From the NCBI GenBank assembly GCA_030847615.1, contig JAUMIR010000015.1, forward strand, positions 9,689,501-9,753,500: a stretch of DNA of 64,000 bases, in the 5' to 3' direction. The notes under the pieces were generated by a model, which saw nothing but the letters and a program-made list of their open reading frames with translations, did no database searches and was not told where the DNA came from. A program made the translations under genes and the position numbers. Source of the stretch: Gambelia wislizenii (taxonomy: Eukaryota > Chordata > Lepidosauria > Squamata > Crotaphytidae). Numbering within the stretch: the first letter of the stretch is position 1; the number at the start of each line of letters is the position of its first letter. This document shows positions 52,988-64,000 of the stretch, piece after piece.

Positions 52988-53588
52988 TTTTTAATATTCC
53001 TTCCATCCTTACTCAGGAGGATGATAGCTGGTAGATGCCATTAACTTCCCATTGAATAAATAAATAAATAAGTAGCATTACATTATTTCCCCTATCTATA
53101 ATGGCTTCCTTTAACCAAAAAGTTCAGCCTTTGGTCCCTCTGCTAGTCACAGTGTTTCAAAAGTGAGGTAAATTTCCCTTTCTCCCATCTGTTTAGTTCA
53201 ATGCAGTAAATGTGCTAATACATTTTTTAAAGTAGACCCACAGGTAGCTGCAAGATTTTTAAAGGTTCTCAGTGGTAGGAATCATGGCTCTCAGAGTGGG
53301 TGATGCCCTCACTGACCTCAACTGCACCCCCAGCTGTGAGTCTCCATAAAGTGGAAGAGAAGACCTTGAAATTTGCATAAAACTGATTCATATAAATGAA
53401 ATGTTCTACATATCTCAACACTTAACAAGTGCATTAAAAATATAAAATAGCCATAGGTTGGATAACTGATCGGGACTAGAACTTGAATAGTTCAGCAGGA
53501 ATGTAGGTAGCAGATGCCATCTAGCTCTCTCTGGTTTAACAAACACCAGAATCATTGTGTCCTTGTTTCAGAGGCAGTTCTGTCAGCA

Positions 53589-54029
53589 ATGGTGGATTGT
53601 GATCCTGCCTGTCCCATTCCCTCCTATACTTCTAGCCCCACTGCTGGATTTGGATCAATGAGTACAAGAGGCTTTGGAAATCTAAGCTATGATGGCATTG
53701 GCTATAGCAGTCTTGGCTACGGAGGTGGTGCCCTGGCAGAACCAGCCAGCAATCTGGGCATCCTGACTGGAGTCCAGCCTTCCTGCATCAACCAGATCCC
53801 ACCAGCCGAGGTTGTGATTTAGCCACCTGCTTTTCTTGTCACCATCCCAGGGCCCATCCTCTCTGCTTCCTGTGAGCCTGTCTATGTTGGAGGCAACACT
53901 CCATGTGCTGTCGGGAGTTATGGGCTAGCAAGAGGCATTGGCTTTGGGAATTACGGCATTGGTGGCCGGAGACAAGGATATCTTGGATCAAGCTATTCCA
54001 AGCTGTGTCATGGTAGCATTTGCCACTAG
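53589..54029 (+). pseudogene. Corneous beta-protein (beta-keratin) gene interrupted by one in-frame TAG
   Basis: Corneous beta-proteins assemble into the filament-matrix of reptile scales and claws through a central beta-sheet core box. The start MVDCDPACPIPSYTSSPTAG lies 17 nt after the acceptor at 53571. A Gly/Tyr/Ser-rich N-terminal part follows, then the core box: CINQIPPAEVVI, stop, PPAFLVTIPGPILSASCEPV, and a Gly/Tyr-rich tail ending HGSICH. The TAG at 53820-53822 replaces the Gln that normally follows VVI in this motif (CAG to TAG, one transition). The frame is otherwise open for 146 codon positions to the natural TAG at 54027-54029. As read, translation would stop after 77 residues within the core box, which should prevent filament formation. 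Alternatives are a polymorphism or a base error. No canonical AATAAA was found within 450 bp downstream; AATGAA occurs at 54309. Confidence 0.85.
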
Positions 54030-54470
54030 ACATGTAAAACAGAAAAAGAATACTCATGTGATCTCAGGATGAACCACGAGCCTGTGATGTCACAAATTTT
54101 TCCCTGGTAAGAGAACCAAATGATCTCCCAGAACCATCACTGAAGTCAAGAACTTGTCCATGGATTTGTCCATCCTTTCTTTCCTCCCATTTCCCCTTTT
54201 TTTCTTCTAAATCTCTCAATCCCAGTAATCTGGTAACAGTCTTGTGTACTTCAACTTGTTGCTTGCCTCTTTCCTGGATCATTGTTGAACCCATTCTTCT
54301 CTCCTTTTCAATGAATCTCATTCTGCATCCTAATCTGTGTCTCTCTGGCTTTGCATTTCATGCTGTACATTTCAGAATGTATGACCACAGCTGGTTTGAA
54401 TGTGTTGGGGGCGGGTGTGTGTAGATATTTTGATCAAAGGATTATGGAGGGACCCTTAGCTGTCATGTAG

Positions 54471-55590
54471 AGAATCATAGAATAATAGAGTTGGAAGAGA
54501 CCGCAAGTGCTATGCAGTCCTACCCACTGCAATGCAGGAATACACAATAAAATCATTCCGGACAAATGGCTATCCAGCCTGTGTTTAAAAACCTCCAAAA
54601 AAGGAGACTCCACCACACTCCAAGGCAGCGCATTCCACTGCTGAACAGTTCTTAAAGCAAGGAAGTTCTTCCTAATGTTGAGGCAGAATATCTTTCTGTA
54701 GTTAGAGTCCATTGCTCCTTCTCCTACTTTCTGGAGTAGCAGAAAACAAGCTTGCCCCACCCTCAGTATGACATGCCTCCAAATATTTCAACATGGCTAT
54801 CATGATACCTCTGCACCTTCTCTCTTCAGGCTCAGGATACCCAGCTCCCTAAGCCACTCCTCATAGGGCATGGATCCAGACCTCCCACCATTTTGGTCAC
54901 CCTCCTCTTGACACATTCCAGCTTGTCAATATCCTTCTTGAATTGTGATGCCCAGAACAGGACAAAGAATTCCAGGTGAGGTCTGATCAAGGCAGAATAG
55001 AGTGGCATGATTACTTCCCTCGATCTAGACACTATACTCCTATTGATGCAGCCTAGAATTGCATTGGCTTTTCTAGCTGCTGCATCACACTGCAGACTCA
55101 TGTTCAGCTTGTTCCACTAAGATTCCTACATTCCTTTTGAATGCACTGCTACCAAGCCAGTTGTCACCCACCCTATATCTCTGCATTTCATTTTTTCTGG
55201 CTACGTGTACATTTCTGCCTGTTGAAATTCATGTTGTTAGTTTTGGCCCAGCTCTCTAATCTGTTAAAATAATTTTTAATTCTGTACCTGTCCTCTGGGG
55301 TATTAGCTACCCCTCCTAATTTGGTGTCATCTGCAAATTTGATAAGCGTGCCCTCTATTCCCTCATTCAAGTCATTGACAAAGATGTTGAATAGCACTGC
55401 GCCCAGGACAGAACCCTTTAGCACCCCACTAATCACTTCTCTCCAGGATGAAGAGGAGCCATTGGTGACTACCCTTTCAGTTTGGTCAGTCAAGCAATTA
55501 CAAATCCACCTAATAATCACATTGTTACCATGTCCTACATACCCTCCCTATAATATTTCATAATTAACAAGATTAAGATGCTTCATGGGA
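54471..55590 (-). mobile_element. CR1 LINE, long 3' part of ORF2
   Basis: The minus strand encodes, in order, an RT block (VLGAVLFNIFVNDL, LIKFADDTKLGG at 55188-55520), [20 protein letters not shown] (54832-55101), and the C-terminus and 3' UTR (54434-54760). Several frame breaks are present. It starts CATAGAATAATAGAGTTGGA on the plus strand. Confidence 0.88.
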
Positions 55591-56420
55591 TCTAGTAGAC
55601 CTGACCAAAAGGTGGGGTCAAAAGGAAGTCAGAAGGGCCTACACTGATGCCATGGAAAAATACTATCAGACACACCAAATATAGGATGAAGCGAAGTCCC
55701 TAGTCAACAATGCCATGAAGGTGGAATGTGCTAATCCCCAGTTGGGCATCCTCAGTGACAAAGAAGTAAGTGACCAAAACAACCCTTTTCCCCGAGATAT
55801 GTTCCTCATTACCCTTTCCTGTCCTACAATGCAAAGTTCTCATAAACCAATCAGTTCCTATCTCTCAGCCATTAACAGTAATCAGCAAAGTTATAGTTTC
55901 CTTTGTTCAAATGGGGAAAATCCATGTCAGCTTTTTTCTATGCCCAAATATCCCCTCAGAACACAAAATATAGTACAAATATTAGTCCCCAGGAATAGCA
56001 AGTGTTATCACTGTGAATGATACCTGCCATTCTGATGATGTGCCCTCAGATATTACTTCAGTGCCATGCCCAGGCTTTTGTCTGAGTCCTTCTCTGCTCT
56101 TCTGGACTGGTAATTATTGCCCTATTTCCCTAACTTATCCCTCTCTCCACCCTTTCTACCTTTAATGCTTTGTTAGCCTTGTGAAGTTCTTGTGAGTGTG
56201 TTTAGCCTTTGTGAGTACTCTTCATGCTATTTTCCAATAAAAAAACATTTATTTTACTTTAACCTGGAGTTCTGTGCAGTGAGTAGTAATATATACACAG
56301 GTGAAAAGATCCCAAATTTACCCAACCTCTTGCAGCCTTCCATTTCCAGCCTTCTTTCCTTCAGTCTTCTCCTAAAAGGAGAACGGTGCTTATTCTGGGG
56401 GAAATGGAACAGATGAAGCA
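55591..56420. other. Non-coding stretch, nothing recognised
   Basis: Short frames only. 55600-55760 (TGACCAAAAGGTGGGGTCAA...) may be further LINE sequence but was not assigned. Confidence 0.35.
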
Positions 56421-56429
56421 GTAGTGGAA

Positions 56430-57178
56430 ATGCAGCACAGAACAGGTAAAGAGGTTATTCAGGAATACCTGGCCAGTATAAATAAATTCAAGTCTCTAGT
56501 GCCAGATTAACTACATCCAATGGCACTAGAAGAAATGGCAGAAGTAATCTGAGAACCACCATGTATAATCTTTGAGAAATCCTAGAGAACAGGAGAGGTC
56601 CCAGCAGAGTGGAAGAGGGCAAATATTGTCCCCATCCTTAAAAAGGAGAAAGAAGAAGACCCCAATAATTATCCCACAGTCAGCCTGAGATCAATACTAG
56701 GAGAGATTCTAGAGAAGATCACTAAACAATCAGTCTGCAAGGACTTAGAAAGGAATGCCATGATTTCTAAAAGTCAACATGGGTTTCTGAAAAATAAGTC
56801 ATGCCAGACTAAACTTAGCTCTTTTTTTGGATAGGGTTGCATACTTGGTAGATGAATGGAATACAGTGGATTTAGTGTATCTTGATTTAAGTAAGGCCCT
56901 TGACAAATACCCCATTATATTCTTTTGAAAATGTTCATACCATGCAGGCTAGACAATGCAACTGTCAGGTGGATTTGTACTTGGTTCATGGGCCAAAACC
57001 AAAGGGTAGTCACAAATGGCTCCTCTAATTCCTGGAGAGAAGTTGAGGTCTTTAAGTAGAGGCTGGATGTCCATCTATCGGGAGTGCTTTGATTATGTGT
57101 TCCGTCATGGCAGGAGATTGGACTAGATGGACCTTGTGGTCTCTTCCAACTCTATGATTTTATGATACTATGAACCAC
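56430..57178 (+). mobile_element. CR1 LINE, RT N-terminal part fused to the 3' end by internal deletion
   Basis: 56500-56830 has the CR1 RT start (coding for PICKDLERN-like, then ISKSQHGFLKNKSCQT). It continues to about 57043, then jumps to the 3' UTR (GGTCTTTAAGTAGAGGCTGG) and ends CCAACTCTATGATTTTATGA. The middle of ORF2 is missing. Confidence 0.75.
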
Positions 57179-57980
57179 CACCACCACAATAACAGCCAGT
57201 ATCAGCTACTTAGTTAACTATACTTTAAGTGTATGTATACCTAAGTAACCCCTCCGTAAGTGTCCTGGCCTACCCTTTTCCACCCCTCCTGACCCCAAAT
57301 CCTGATGGAAACAACATCCACTCATGCTGTAATCCCTGGCAGAATGGAACTCTTTCTCCTCCTGCAGCTGATCCCTAGTAAAGTAGGCTGGTGGGGGGGG
57401 GAGTTACTATCATGCCAACAGTATCACAATCATGACTAAGCAGTTATTGTGAATATGGAACAGTTGCTGATTAATAAATCTACGTAACTGCTCCATATTC
57501 ACAATTGCTACTTTGTCACGATTGTGACACTGTTTCCAAGAATGCAAGCCCCCACACACACACACTACATCAGATGCAGGGAGAAAGGAGTTCAGTTCTG
57601 CCAGTGATCAGAGCATGGATGAATGATGTTTCCAACTGGCTGGGAGGGAGTGAAAGATTACTTAGTTTGTTATTCTTGGCTATGTAGAAGATAGAGGATA
57701 CTGGCTAATGTGTTTTAAAACGTCATACTGAAACAAAATCATCACCTCTCCCTTGGAAAGGGGAAATTTCAAAGTTTCACCTTCTTCCACATCTTTGGAT
57801 TCCATGAGTGTCCACCAAATTTTGATAAAAACCCACAACCAAATTGAGACACAATTGCTATCTGTTCTGAGTAATAATATTGGGTTCAGTCATTTCCCAA
57901 CAGCCATCTCCTAGGATTCATAGGGCTGAATATCATATTTATGTGTTGGAAATATGCATGGCTTCCAATAGTTTGTTTGA
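57179..57980. other. Non-coding stretch, nothing recognised
   Basis: Short frames only. An inverted pair around CAGTTACGTAGATTTATTAA / GAATATGGAACAGTTGC lies at 57440-57510. No family was recognised. Confidence 0.35.
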
Positions 57981-57984
57981 GTCA

Positions 57985-58985
57985 TAGAATCATAGAGTTC
58001 AAAGACCACAAGAGCCATCTAGTCCTACCTCCTGCCATGCAGGAATAAACTATCAAAGCATTCCCACCAGATGGCTACCCACCCCCTCGTTTAAAAACTC
58101 CACCACACTCCGAGGCAGCACATTCCACTTTTGAACCATGCATTTCTTACTGTCAGGAAGTTCTTCCTAATGTTTAGATGGAATCTCTTGTCCTGTAGTT
58201 TGAATCCATTGCCCCATGTCTAGTCTCTGGAGCTGTTGAAAACAAGCTTGCTCCATCCTTAGTATGACAACCCTTCAAATATTTAAACATGGCTATCATG
58301 TATCCTCTCAACCTTCTCTTCCCTAGGCTAAATATACCGAGTTCCCTAAGCCACTCCTCCTAGGACATGGCTTCCAGATGTCCCACCATTTTGGTCACCC
58401 TCCTCTGGACATGTTCCAGCTTGTCCATATCCTTCCTGAATAGTGTTGCCCAGAACTGAACACAGTATTCCAGGTTAGGTCTGACCAAAGCAGAATAGAG
58501 TGGCACTAACACTTCCCTTGATCTAGACACTATAACTCTACTGATGCAGCCTAGAATTGCATGGTATTTTTCAGCTGCTGCATCAGACTGCTGACTCATG
58601 TTCAATTTGTAGTTCACTAAGATTCCTAGATCCCCTTTGCATGTACTACCATCAAGCCAGGTGTCATCCATCCCATATCTTTGCTTTTCCATATCCTACA
58701 TTTTCCCCTGTTGAAATTCATTTTGTTAGTTTTTGCCCAGCTTTCTAATCTGTTAAGGTCATTTTGGATTCTGATCCTGTTCTTTACCCCTCCTAATTTG
58801 GTGTCATCTGCAAACTTGATAAGCATACCCTCTATTCCCACATCCAAGTCCTTGATAAAGATGTTGAATAGCCCTGGGCCCAGGACAGAACCCTGTGTCA
58901 CCCTGCTGCTCACTTCTCTCCAGGATGATGAGGAGCCTTTGGTGGCTTTCCTTTGGATTCGGCCCATCAACCAAGAAATTCAAAC
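57985..58985 (-). mobile_element. CR1 LINE, 3' half of ORF2 and 3' UTR
   Basis: The minus strand encodes TQGSVLGPGLFNIFIKDLD and LIKFADDTKLGGV (58626-58970), then MDDTWLDGSTCKGDLGILVN and [19 protein letters not shown] (58360-58692). It starts TCATAGAATCATAGAGTTCA on the plus strand. Confidence 0.88.
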
Positions 58986-60990
58986 ACAATTAAACAAGCT
59001 GTCATAACAAAATGCCATTTATTTTAAAAAAGTAGAAAATCAGATTAAAAAATAGCAAAGTAAAATAATTGCATCACACATATACCTCCATAAAAAGTAC
59101 TATTTCAATTCTATGATTCTATTATTCTCTTTGATCATTAAATGCCTATTTAAATATAAAAGTCTTTACCTGCAGGTGAACGAAAAACCATGTGGGTATG
59201 TGTGTGTGCATGTGCAGCCTAGCCTCCTGTGAAAACAAATTCTACAGCCTGGGAGTAGCCACCATGGAGGCCCTGTCCTATCTTGTCACCAGACAGCCTT
59301 TGGCTGTTGCTGCACTGAGAGAAAGCCACCTCCGAAGGTTCTTTAGATACAGGTAGGTTCATATAGGGACATCTTTCAGACAGTCTGGACCAAAGTCTTA
59401 TAGGCCTTCTTAGGACATAAACAGTGCTTTCAACTATGCCAGCAAACAAACCAGTACTGAGTGAAGCTGTTTCTACAAGAGAGTCTTATTCTCCCTGTAA
59501 CTGGCTTGAAACAACTAGATATTTGAAGTAATGGTCGATCTTTGAGGCAACGGTCGATCTGTGGTAACATTCTGTAAGGTCTTACCTCCAGAAAGAGGCA
59601 ATGTGGAGGCAGCTGATAAACCTCTGAGGTTTTCCTGTCAGGGAAGACAGGGATACGGGGGACCAGAAGAGCTCTTGGTCATACACTCTGAGGTTAGAGA
59701 GGAGAGGAAAGGGGAAGACCCAGAGTGGATGACAGAAAGGGCGTTTGGTAGCCACAGCCTCTTAGTTTTGGGAGCGCTTAGCTCTGAGTCTCCATTAGCC
59801 CAGGAACCAGAAAATTAAAAGAGAAATAAAACTTACAGTAAGGTATAAATCCAAAGACGTCAAAGAAATCTTGAGCGGACTGAGCGGTTTGTCTATGGGG
59901 GAGTGAGGTTTGGTTGATCGACTGCTGTGGAGTCAGTGGAGCTTGCCAGACAAATGCAGAAGGAGAAAAGACAATCAAGACAGAGACAGAAATAGAGAGA
60001 AAATGATGCACTTACAAAGACACTCAAAAATACTCTGAGGTGGAAAGAGAAGAGTAAAGACAGAGAGTAGAAAGAGAGAAGGTAAAACCATTTGAACGAC
60101 TTTCTGTTTTCTAGTTGTCTGTTTTCAATTTAATTTGTTCATTCATATGTCTCTCAAATTCGAGGTAGCGGGTTTGAATGTGAAGGGATCGAGATAAGTA
60201 AGAAGCATTGAGAAATAGGGTGGCTTGTTCATTTGTTTTCTGAATAGTTTCTGTTCCTGTTTTTTGAAAGTTACAAAGCAAAATAACCAAAGGAACTGTG
60301 TTCAAACTTGGAACAAGGAAAAGCTCGCAAGAACAGAAAAAAGAACAAACCATAGAGATAAGACAAAAGAGACGAACAAGGAAGGAGGATTAAGAAATTT
60401 AAAGGCATGAAAGGAAAAGCATGGAAAAGGGAAAAAGGTACACAGAGGAAAGTAGGAGAAGAAAGAAGAGAGGAGACACAAAAATTGAAAGTATATGAGG
60501 TTAAAGAGACTGGATCACACACACACACACATGCACACACACACATATCAAGAGTATATAATAAGAATAATAAAAACATTGGGCTCATATATAATATATT
60601 TTTCACATAGTGTATTTGTTTTGTGGTAGCCCCAGTGAAGTTTCTTTAGTTTCTTTAAATTGTAAAAGTCCTAAGTGTATTTCAATAACAAATCCTGATA
60701 TACAGGATAAGAAATAACAAATCCTGATATACAGGGAAGAATCTGGTGTAAGTCTGATGTTTAATTTGTTATTATCTTGCAACTAGAGCTAAAACATAAT
60801 GAATTTAAAATTTAAATGAACTAGATGACATTTTTAAAAGTAAAAAGTTAAAAGCTATAATGAAATCACATGTGAATATATGCTAAGTAGATGAACTTTG
60901 AAGAAAGCTTTATAAAGGAAGGCACAACTTAAATAAGATTTAGTGGAATTTATGGTGTAATTAAATTATATTGTTGATGTACTGATGTGT
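58986..60990. other. Non-coding stretch with a CA microsatellite
   Basis: No gene was recognised. Frames such as 59561-59818 and 59219-59449 show no family motifs. A CA tract lies at 60516-60548. A 30-bp direct duplication (AATAACAAATCCTGATATACAGG) occurs at 60685 and 60713. Confidence 0.4.
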
Positions 60991-60999
60991 GGAAGAACT

Positions 61000-62640
61000 G
61001 GTAGAAGCTAAGGGGTAGTAGTAATAACCAAGAATCTATCAAAAAATGAAGAGACTCAACTAAAAAATAAATCCAAGTGCAAGACTGAAACAAAAACAAA
61101 ATATCTAGGGATATGGATAAGCAAGAGGAATAGAGAACTATATGAGAACAACTATAAAAGAACATGGAAAGAAATAAACAGAGACTTTGAAAAATGGCAA
61201 AAAATGAACTTGTCACTGTTTGGAAAAATCGCTACTGTGAACATGAATATACTACCAAGGATGTTATTATTGTTTCAGAACTTAGTAATTTTGAACAACA
61301 ACAAACCTTTCACAGAATGGATGAAAGACTTTAAAAACTTCATATGGAATGGCTGCAAGCAAAGAATAAAATGGTCAACATTGGTAGACGCGAAGAATAG
61401 AAGTGGGACAGTGATTCCTGACTTTAAGTTATACTATATGGCATGTGATCTAAATTGGATCAGTGAATGGATAAGACTAGACAACGATAGTTTGATAAAC
61501 TTGGAAAGTTATAACTTGAGATATGCTTCCCATGCCTACTTATGGTAGAAAAGTAGAAAAGTAGAAAAAGAATTTGAGAACCACACAGTAAGAGGGCCTC
61601 TAATAAGGATATGGAAGAATATAAAACAAAAATACTATCAAAGTACTCCTCTATGGTTTTCTTCTGTAGAAGCTCTCCAGATTAAATGGAAGAAAAAGGA
61701 GGAATGGAGCAAATACAAAGATTTGATAGAATGGGAAAATGAGAAAGAGTATGATTTAAAATCAAGGAACGAGCTACAAAAACAAGGAATTGAAATGCAT
61801 TGTTTACATACCACCAAATAAAAGAGAGTTTCAAGGAGGATAAAAGGAATTATGGCTTTAAGAAAGAACAGAATGAAATTGATAACATAGTAGGGGACAC
61901 AGGTAAAAAGAAAATTGCAAAATTGTATAATGTTATGTTGGAAAGAGAACAAGAAAAAGATCTGGTAAAAGATGCAATAATAAGATGGGCAGGAGATATA
62001 GGAGAACCCATAAATTTAGAGGAATGGGAGACCTCCTGGAGTAGAACTATAACCTTCACAGCAAGTCAAGATCTTAAAGAAAATTATTTTAAAATCATAA
62101 ACAGGTGGTATCTCATGCCTGAAAGATTAAGATATATAACTTAGAAAACAAAAGGTACTGGAGGTGCGAAAAGGAGGTGGGGGTCTATGTATCATATGTG
62201 GTGGGCCTGCCCAATTACAAGGAAGTTCTGGAATAAGGTACATAGAATAATAGAAAAGATGTTGGGAATAAATTTCATCATGGAGCAAAAATTATACTTA
62301 TTAAACATAACCCCAGGGTTAGAAAGGCAGATACAAAAAGAATACTGGAGAGTATTACTGTATTTAGTACAGCGGCTAAAGATTGCAGCCAACTGGAAAA
62401 AGAAAGAAGCACCTGAGATAGAAGAATGGATAAGAAAGGTATCAGAAGTGAAAGATAATGATAAATGGACACAAATAATAAAGAAACAAAGTATGGAGGA
62501 AATGAATAAAGAATGGAAGGGCATAATAGAATATTTGAATAAAAGATGGTGTTTTTAATGAGGACCCTAAAAATTAAGTAAAAGTATGAGGCAAGATGCT
62601 GGAATACAGACAAGTAAGATATTTATATTCAGAATAAAAA
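61000..62640 (+). mobile_element. L1 LINE, 3' part of ORF2 and 3' UTR, 5'-truncated
   Basis: In frames broken by stops, it encodes KYLGIWISKRNRELYENNY, then FGKIATVNMNILPRMLLLFQ, IKWSTLVDAKNRSGTVIPDF (61204-61548), LEREQEKDLVKDAIIRWAGD (61800-62144), and YHMWWACPITRKFWNKVHRI (62187-62558). This is the order of the L1 ORF2 C-terminal region, matching the copy at 39600-40998. Stops at 61546, 61820 and 62142 make it inactive. An A-rich 3' region follows. Confidence 0.87.
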
Positions 62641-62937
62641 GGGCAAACTACAAAGTGGAGAGATAAAGATCAAGAAATAACATATTAATGATAAAATGAA
62701 TTAAATAATTGTTTTTGAGCAGCAAAGAGAATGAAGGAAACCAACGATAAGAGAAAATATTAGGATTTATAACTCTGAGAAGTCATGAGGAGGGAATACA
62801 AAGAAGAGAAAATAGAAAGTTTAGAAGTAAAGTTATATATCTTGGTTATCTTTTAATTTGAGGATGACTTATTAATGATGAGTTTATTTGATAGATTAGA
62901 ATATAAGTTTCTTGTTGTGTTTGTGTTGTAATTAAAA

Positions 62938-62972
62938 CTTGAAGGAAGGAAGATAGAAAGAAAGAAAGAAAA
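62938..62972. repeat. (GAAA)n/(GGAA)n microsatellite
   Basis: GAAGGAAGGAAGATAGAAAG and further GAAA units. It may mark the 3' tail of the preceding L1. Confidence 0.7.
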
Positions 62973-64000
62973 CACCCCTCCCCATTATTAAACCTATTTT
63001 TAAATGTGTTTCCAACCAAAAACTGCCAGAACATTTTGGAAATGTAAAACCTGGTGGATAACTATGTCTGTGTTAGTATGCAAATGCATTTTATAGTATC
63101 TTTGAGATTAACCAAGAGAAAGAAGTTAGTAGCCTTAATCTTAAGTCTACTTCATCAGATACATGGATGGGGGAACAAAGGCAGGAAGAAAGATATTGTC
63201 TAAAGCCAAGGTGAGTAGATGTTAACTAGTGTTATATAATATGCATAGTGTGCCAGGATAGCATTATCTTTGTTCAACTCACTGTTGAGAGACTGGAGTT
63301 TGTAGGTACATTTAAATTCCACTGTTTCTCTTTCGAATCTTCTTTTGTACGTTTTTTGTTTGTTTGTTTTGTTCATGAACTTGTTCTACATCCATCTGGA
63401 ATGTTGGGGTCAATGATTCTACCCAATATTCTCAGGAGATTATTACGCAATGACAAAACTAGCATCCCTGTCTCGCTATCTCCTCCCCTGCCCTACTTTC
63501 GTCCCTCTAAACACTATAAAAATAGAAGTTTCACACACCTACCTTTGCAACATCTTTCCCACCCCGCAGCAGAGCAAGAATGAATGCAGTTCTCAGGGAG
63601 CTGCATTCACTTCTTGAAATGGAAATCCCTATCTTTCTCGTAAGATGGTGATTGTGCTGGAAATTCAAAAAGAAAAAGAAATAACTCAAACCAAGCACAA
63701 AAACATACTTTAAAAAATACAAGTAACTTGGGGAGGGTACAAAAAAGTGTGTCACTTACCTCCTTGTCCCGGTCACACCCGGAAGTGTTTGGGACAGACC
63801 TTCCACTAATGCTGGCATCACATCAGCATAGTATGGCACCTTTTCACTTGCCCATCATTGTATCATAGAAAGCAAATGGGTAATATATTCATGGCTTAAG
63901 CTATGAATAAAAAGCAATGAGGGGGGAAAGGATGCATGGGAGCATGACGACCTGTGAACGATGTCATCTGAAAGGGAAGCCCTGTGCTGCTATATTTAGG
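62973..64000. other. Non-coding right end of the window
   Basis: No gene was recognised. A TATAAAAATAG at 63513 and, on the minus strand, a good donor (GACAAGGAG|GTAAGTG near 63755) occur, but neither is accompanied by the other parts of an EDC promoter/exon 1. Confidence 0.35.

Noticed and set aside
63513..63600. TATAAAAATAG followed by an ATG-containing stretch
   Set aside because: No EDC-type donor or coding exon follows; likely chance in AT-rich DNA.
1..64000. CRISPR arrays, bacterial operons, intact tRNA or rRNA genes
   Set aside because: None present. The sequence is vertebrate; the only RNA-gene-like sequences are parts of SINEs.

Overview
This window looks like squamate (lizard) genomic DNA from the epidermal differentiation complex (EDC), the amniote locus that encodes proteins of cornified skin and scales. 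The evidence is a set of short, cysteine-rich genes with the EDC layout: a TATA box, a short non-coding exon 1, one intron, and the whole coding sequence in exon 2 close to the splice acceptor. One corneous beta-protein (beta-keratin) gene and an inverted beta-protein relic are also present. The repeats fit a squamate: CR1 tails ending in ATTCTATG repeats, a tRNA-derived SINE resembling Sauria SINE, a 5S-rRNA-derived SINE, Helitrons, hAT, L1, Penelope-like and DIRS-like elements. The species cannot be named from sequence alone. 

Layout. 1-1.2 kb: exon 2 of a 252-aa cysteine-rich nonapeptide-repeat gene (+). 1.4-10.5 kb: repeats (CR1, an L2-like LINE, Penelope fragments, a decayed DIRS-like element). 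11.1-12.9 kb: a complete paralogous cysteine-rich gene of 182 aa (+). 13-17.4 kb: non-coding DNA and repeats. 17.4-22.4 kb: a minus-strand 73-aa Cys/Arg/Tyr-rich gene with its probable exon 1 about 4 kb away; a complete hAT element lies in the intron. 22.9-35.6 kb: repeats, including a 2.2-kb Helitron swollen by a GT-rich minisatellite and invaded by a second Helitron. 36.1-37.6 kb: a complete 73-aa Cys/Pro/Ser-rich EDC gene (+). 37.7-47.9 kb: CR1, L1, Penelope, an unassigned LINE, and a broken endogenous retrovirus (env remnant plus one LTR). 47.9-54.3 kb: a beta-protein cluster with an inverted pseudogene that keeps its promoter and exon 1, an orphan exon 1 with a decayed TATA box, and a beta-protein gene interrupted by one in-frame TAG. 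54.4-64 kb: CR1, L1 and unassigned AT-rich DNA. 

How the genes relate. All intact coding regions encode small structural proteins expected to be cross-linked through disulphides in cornifying keratinocytes. The two nonapeptide genes are tandem duplicates: they share the start MGCNDCCS, the end KKC, the acceptor context and the tail of the 3' UTR. The beta-protein region shows birth and death of paralogues. Most long reading frames elsewhere are retrotransposon ORFs or empty frames of tandem repeats.
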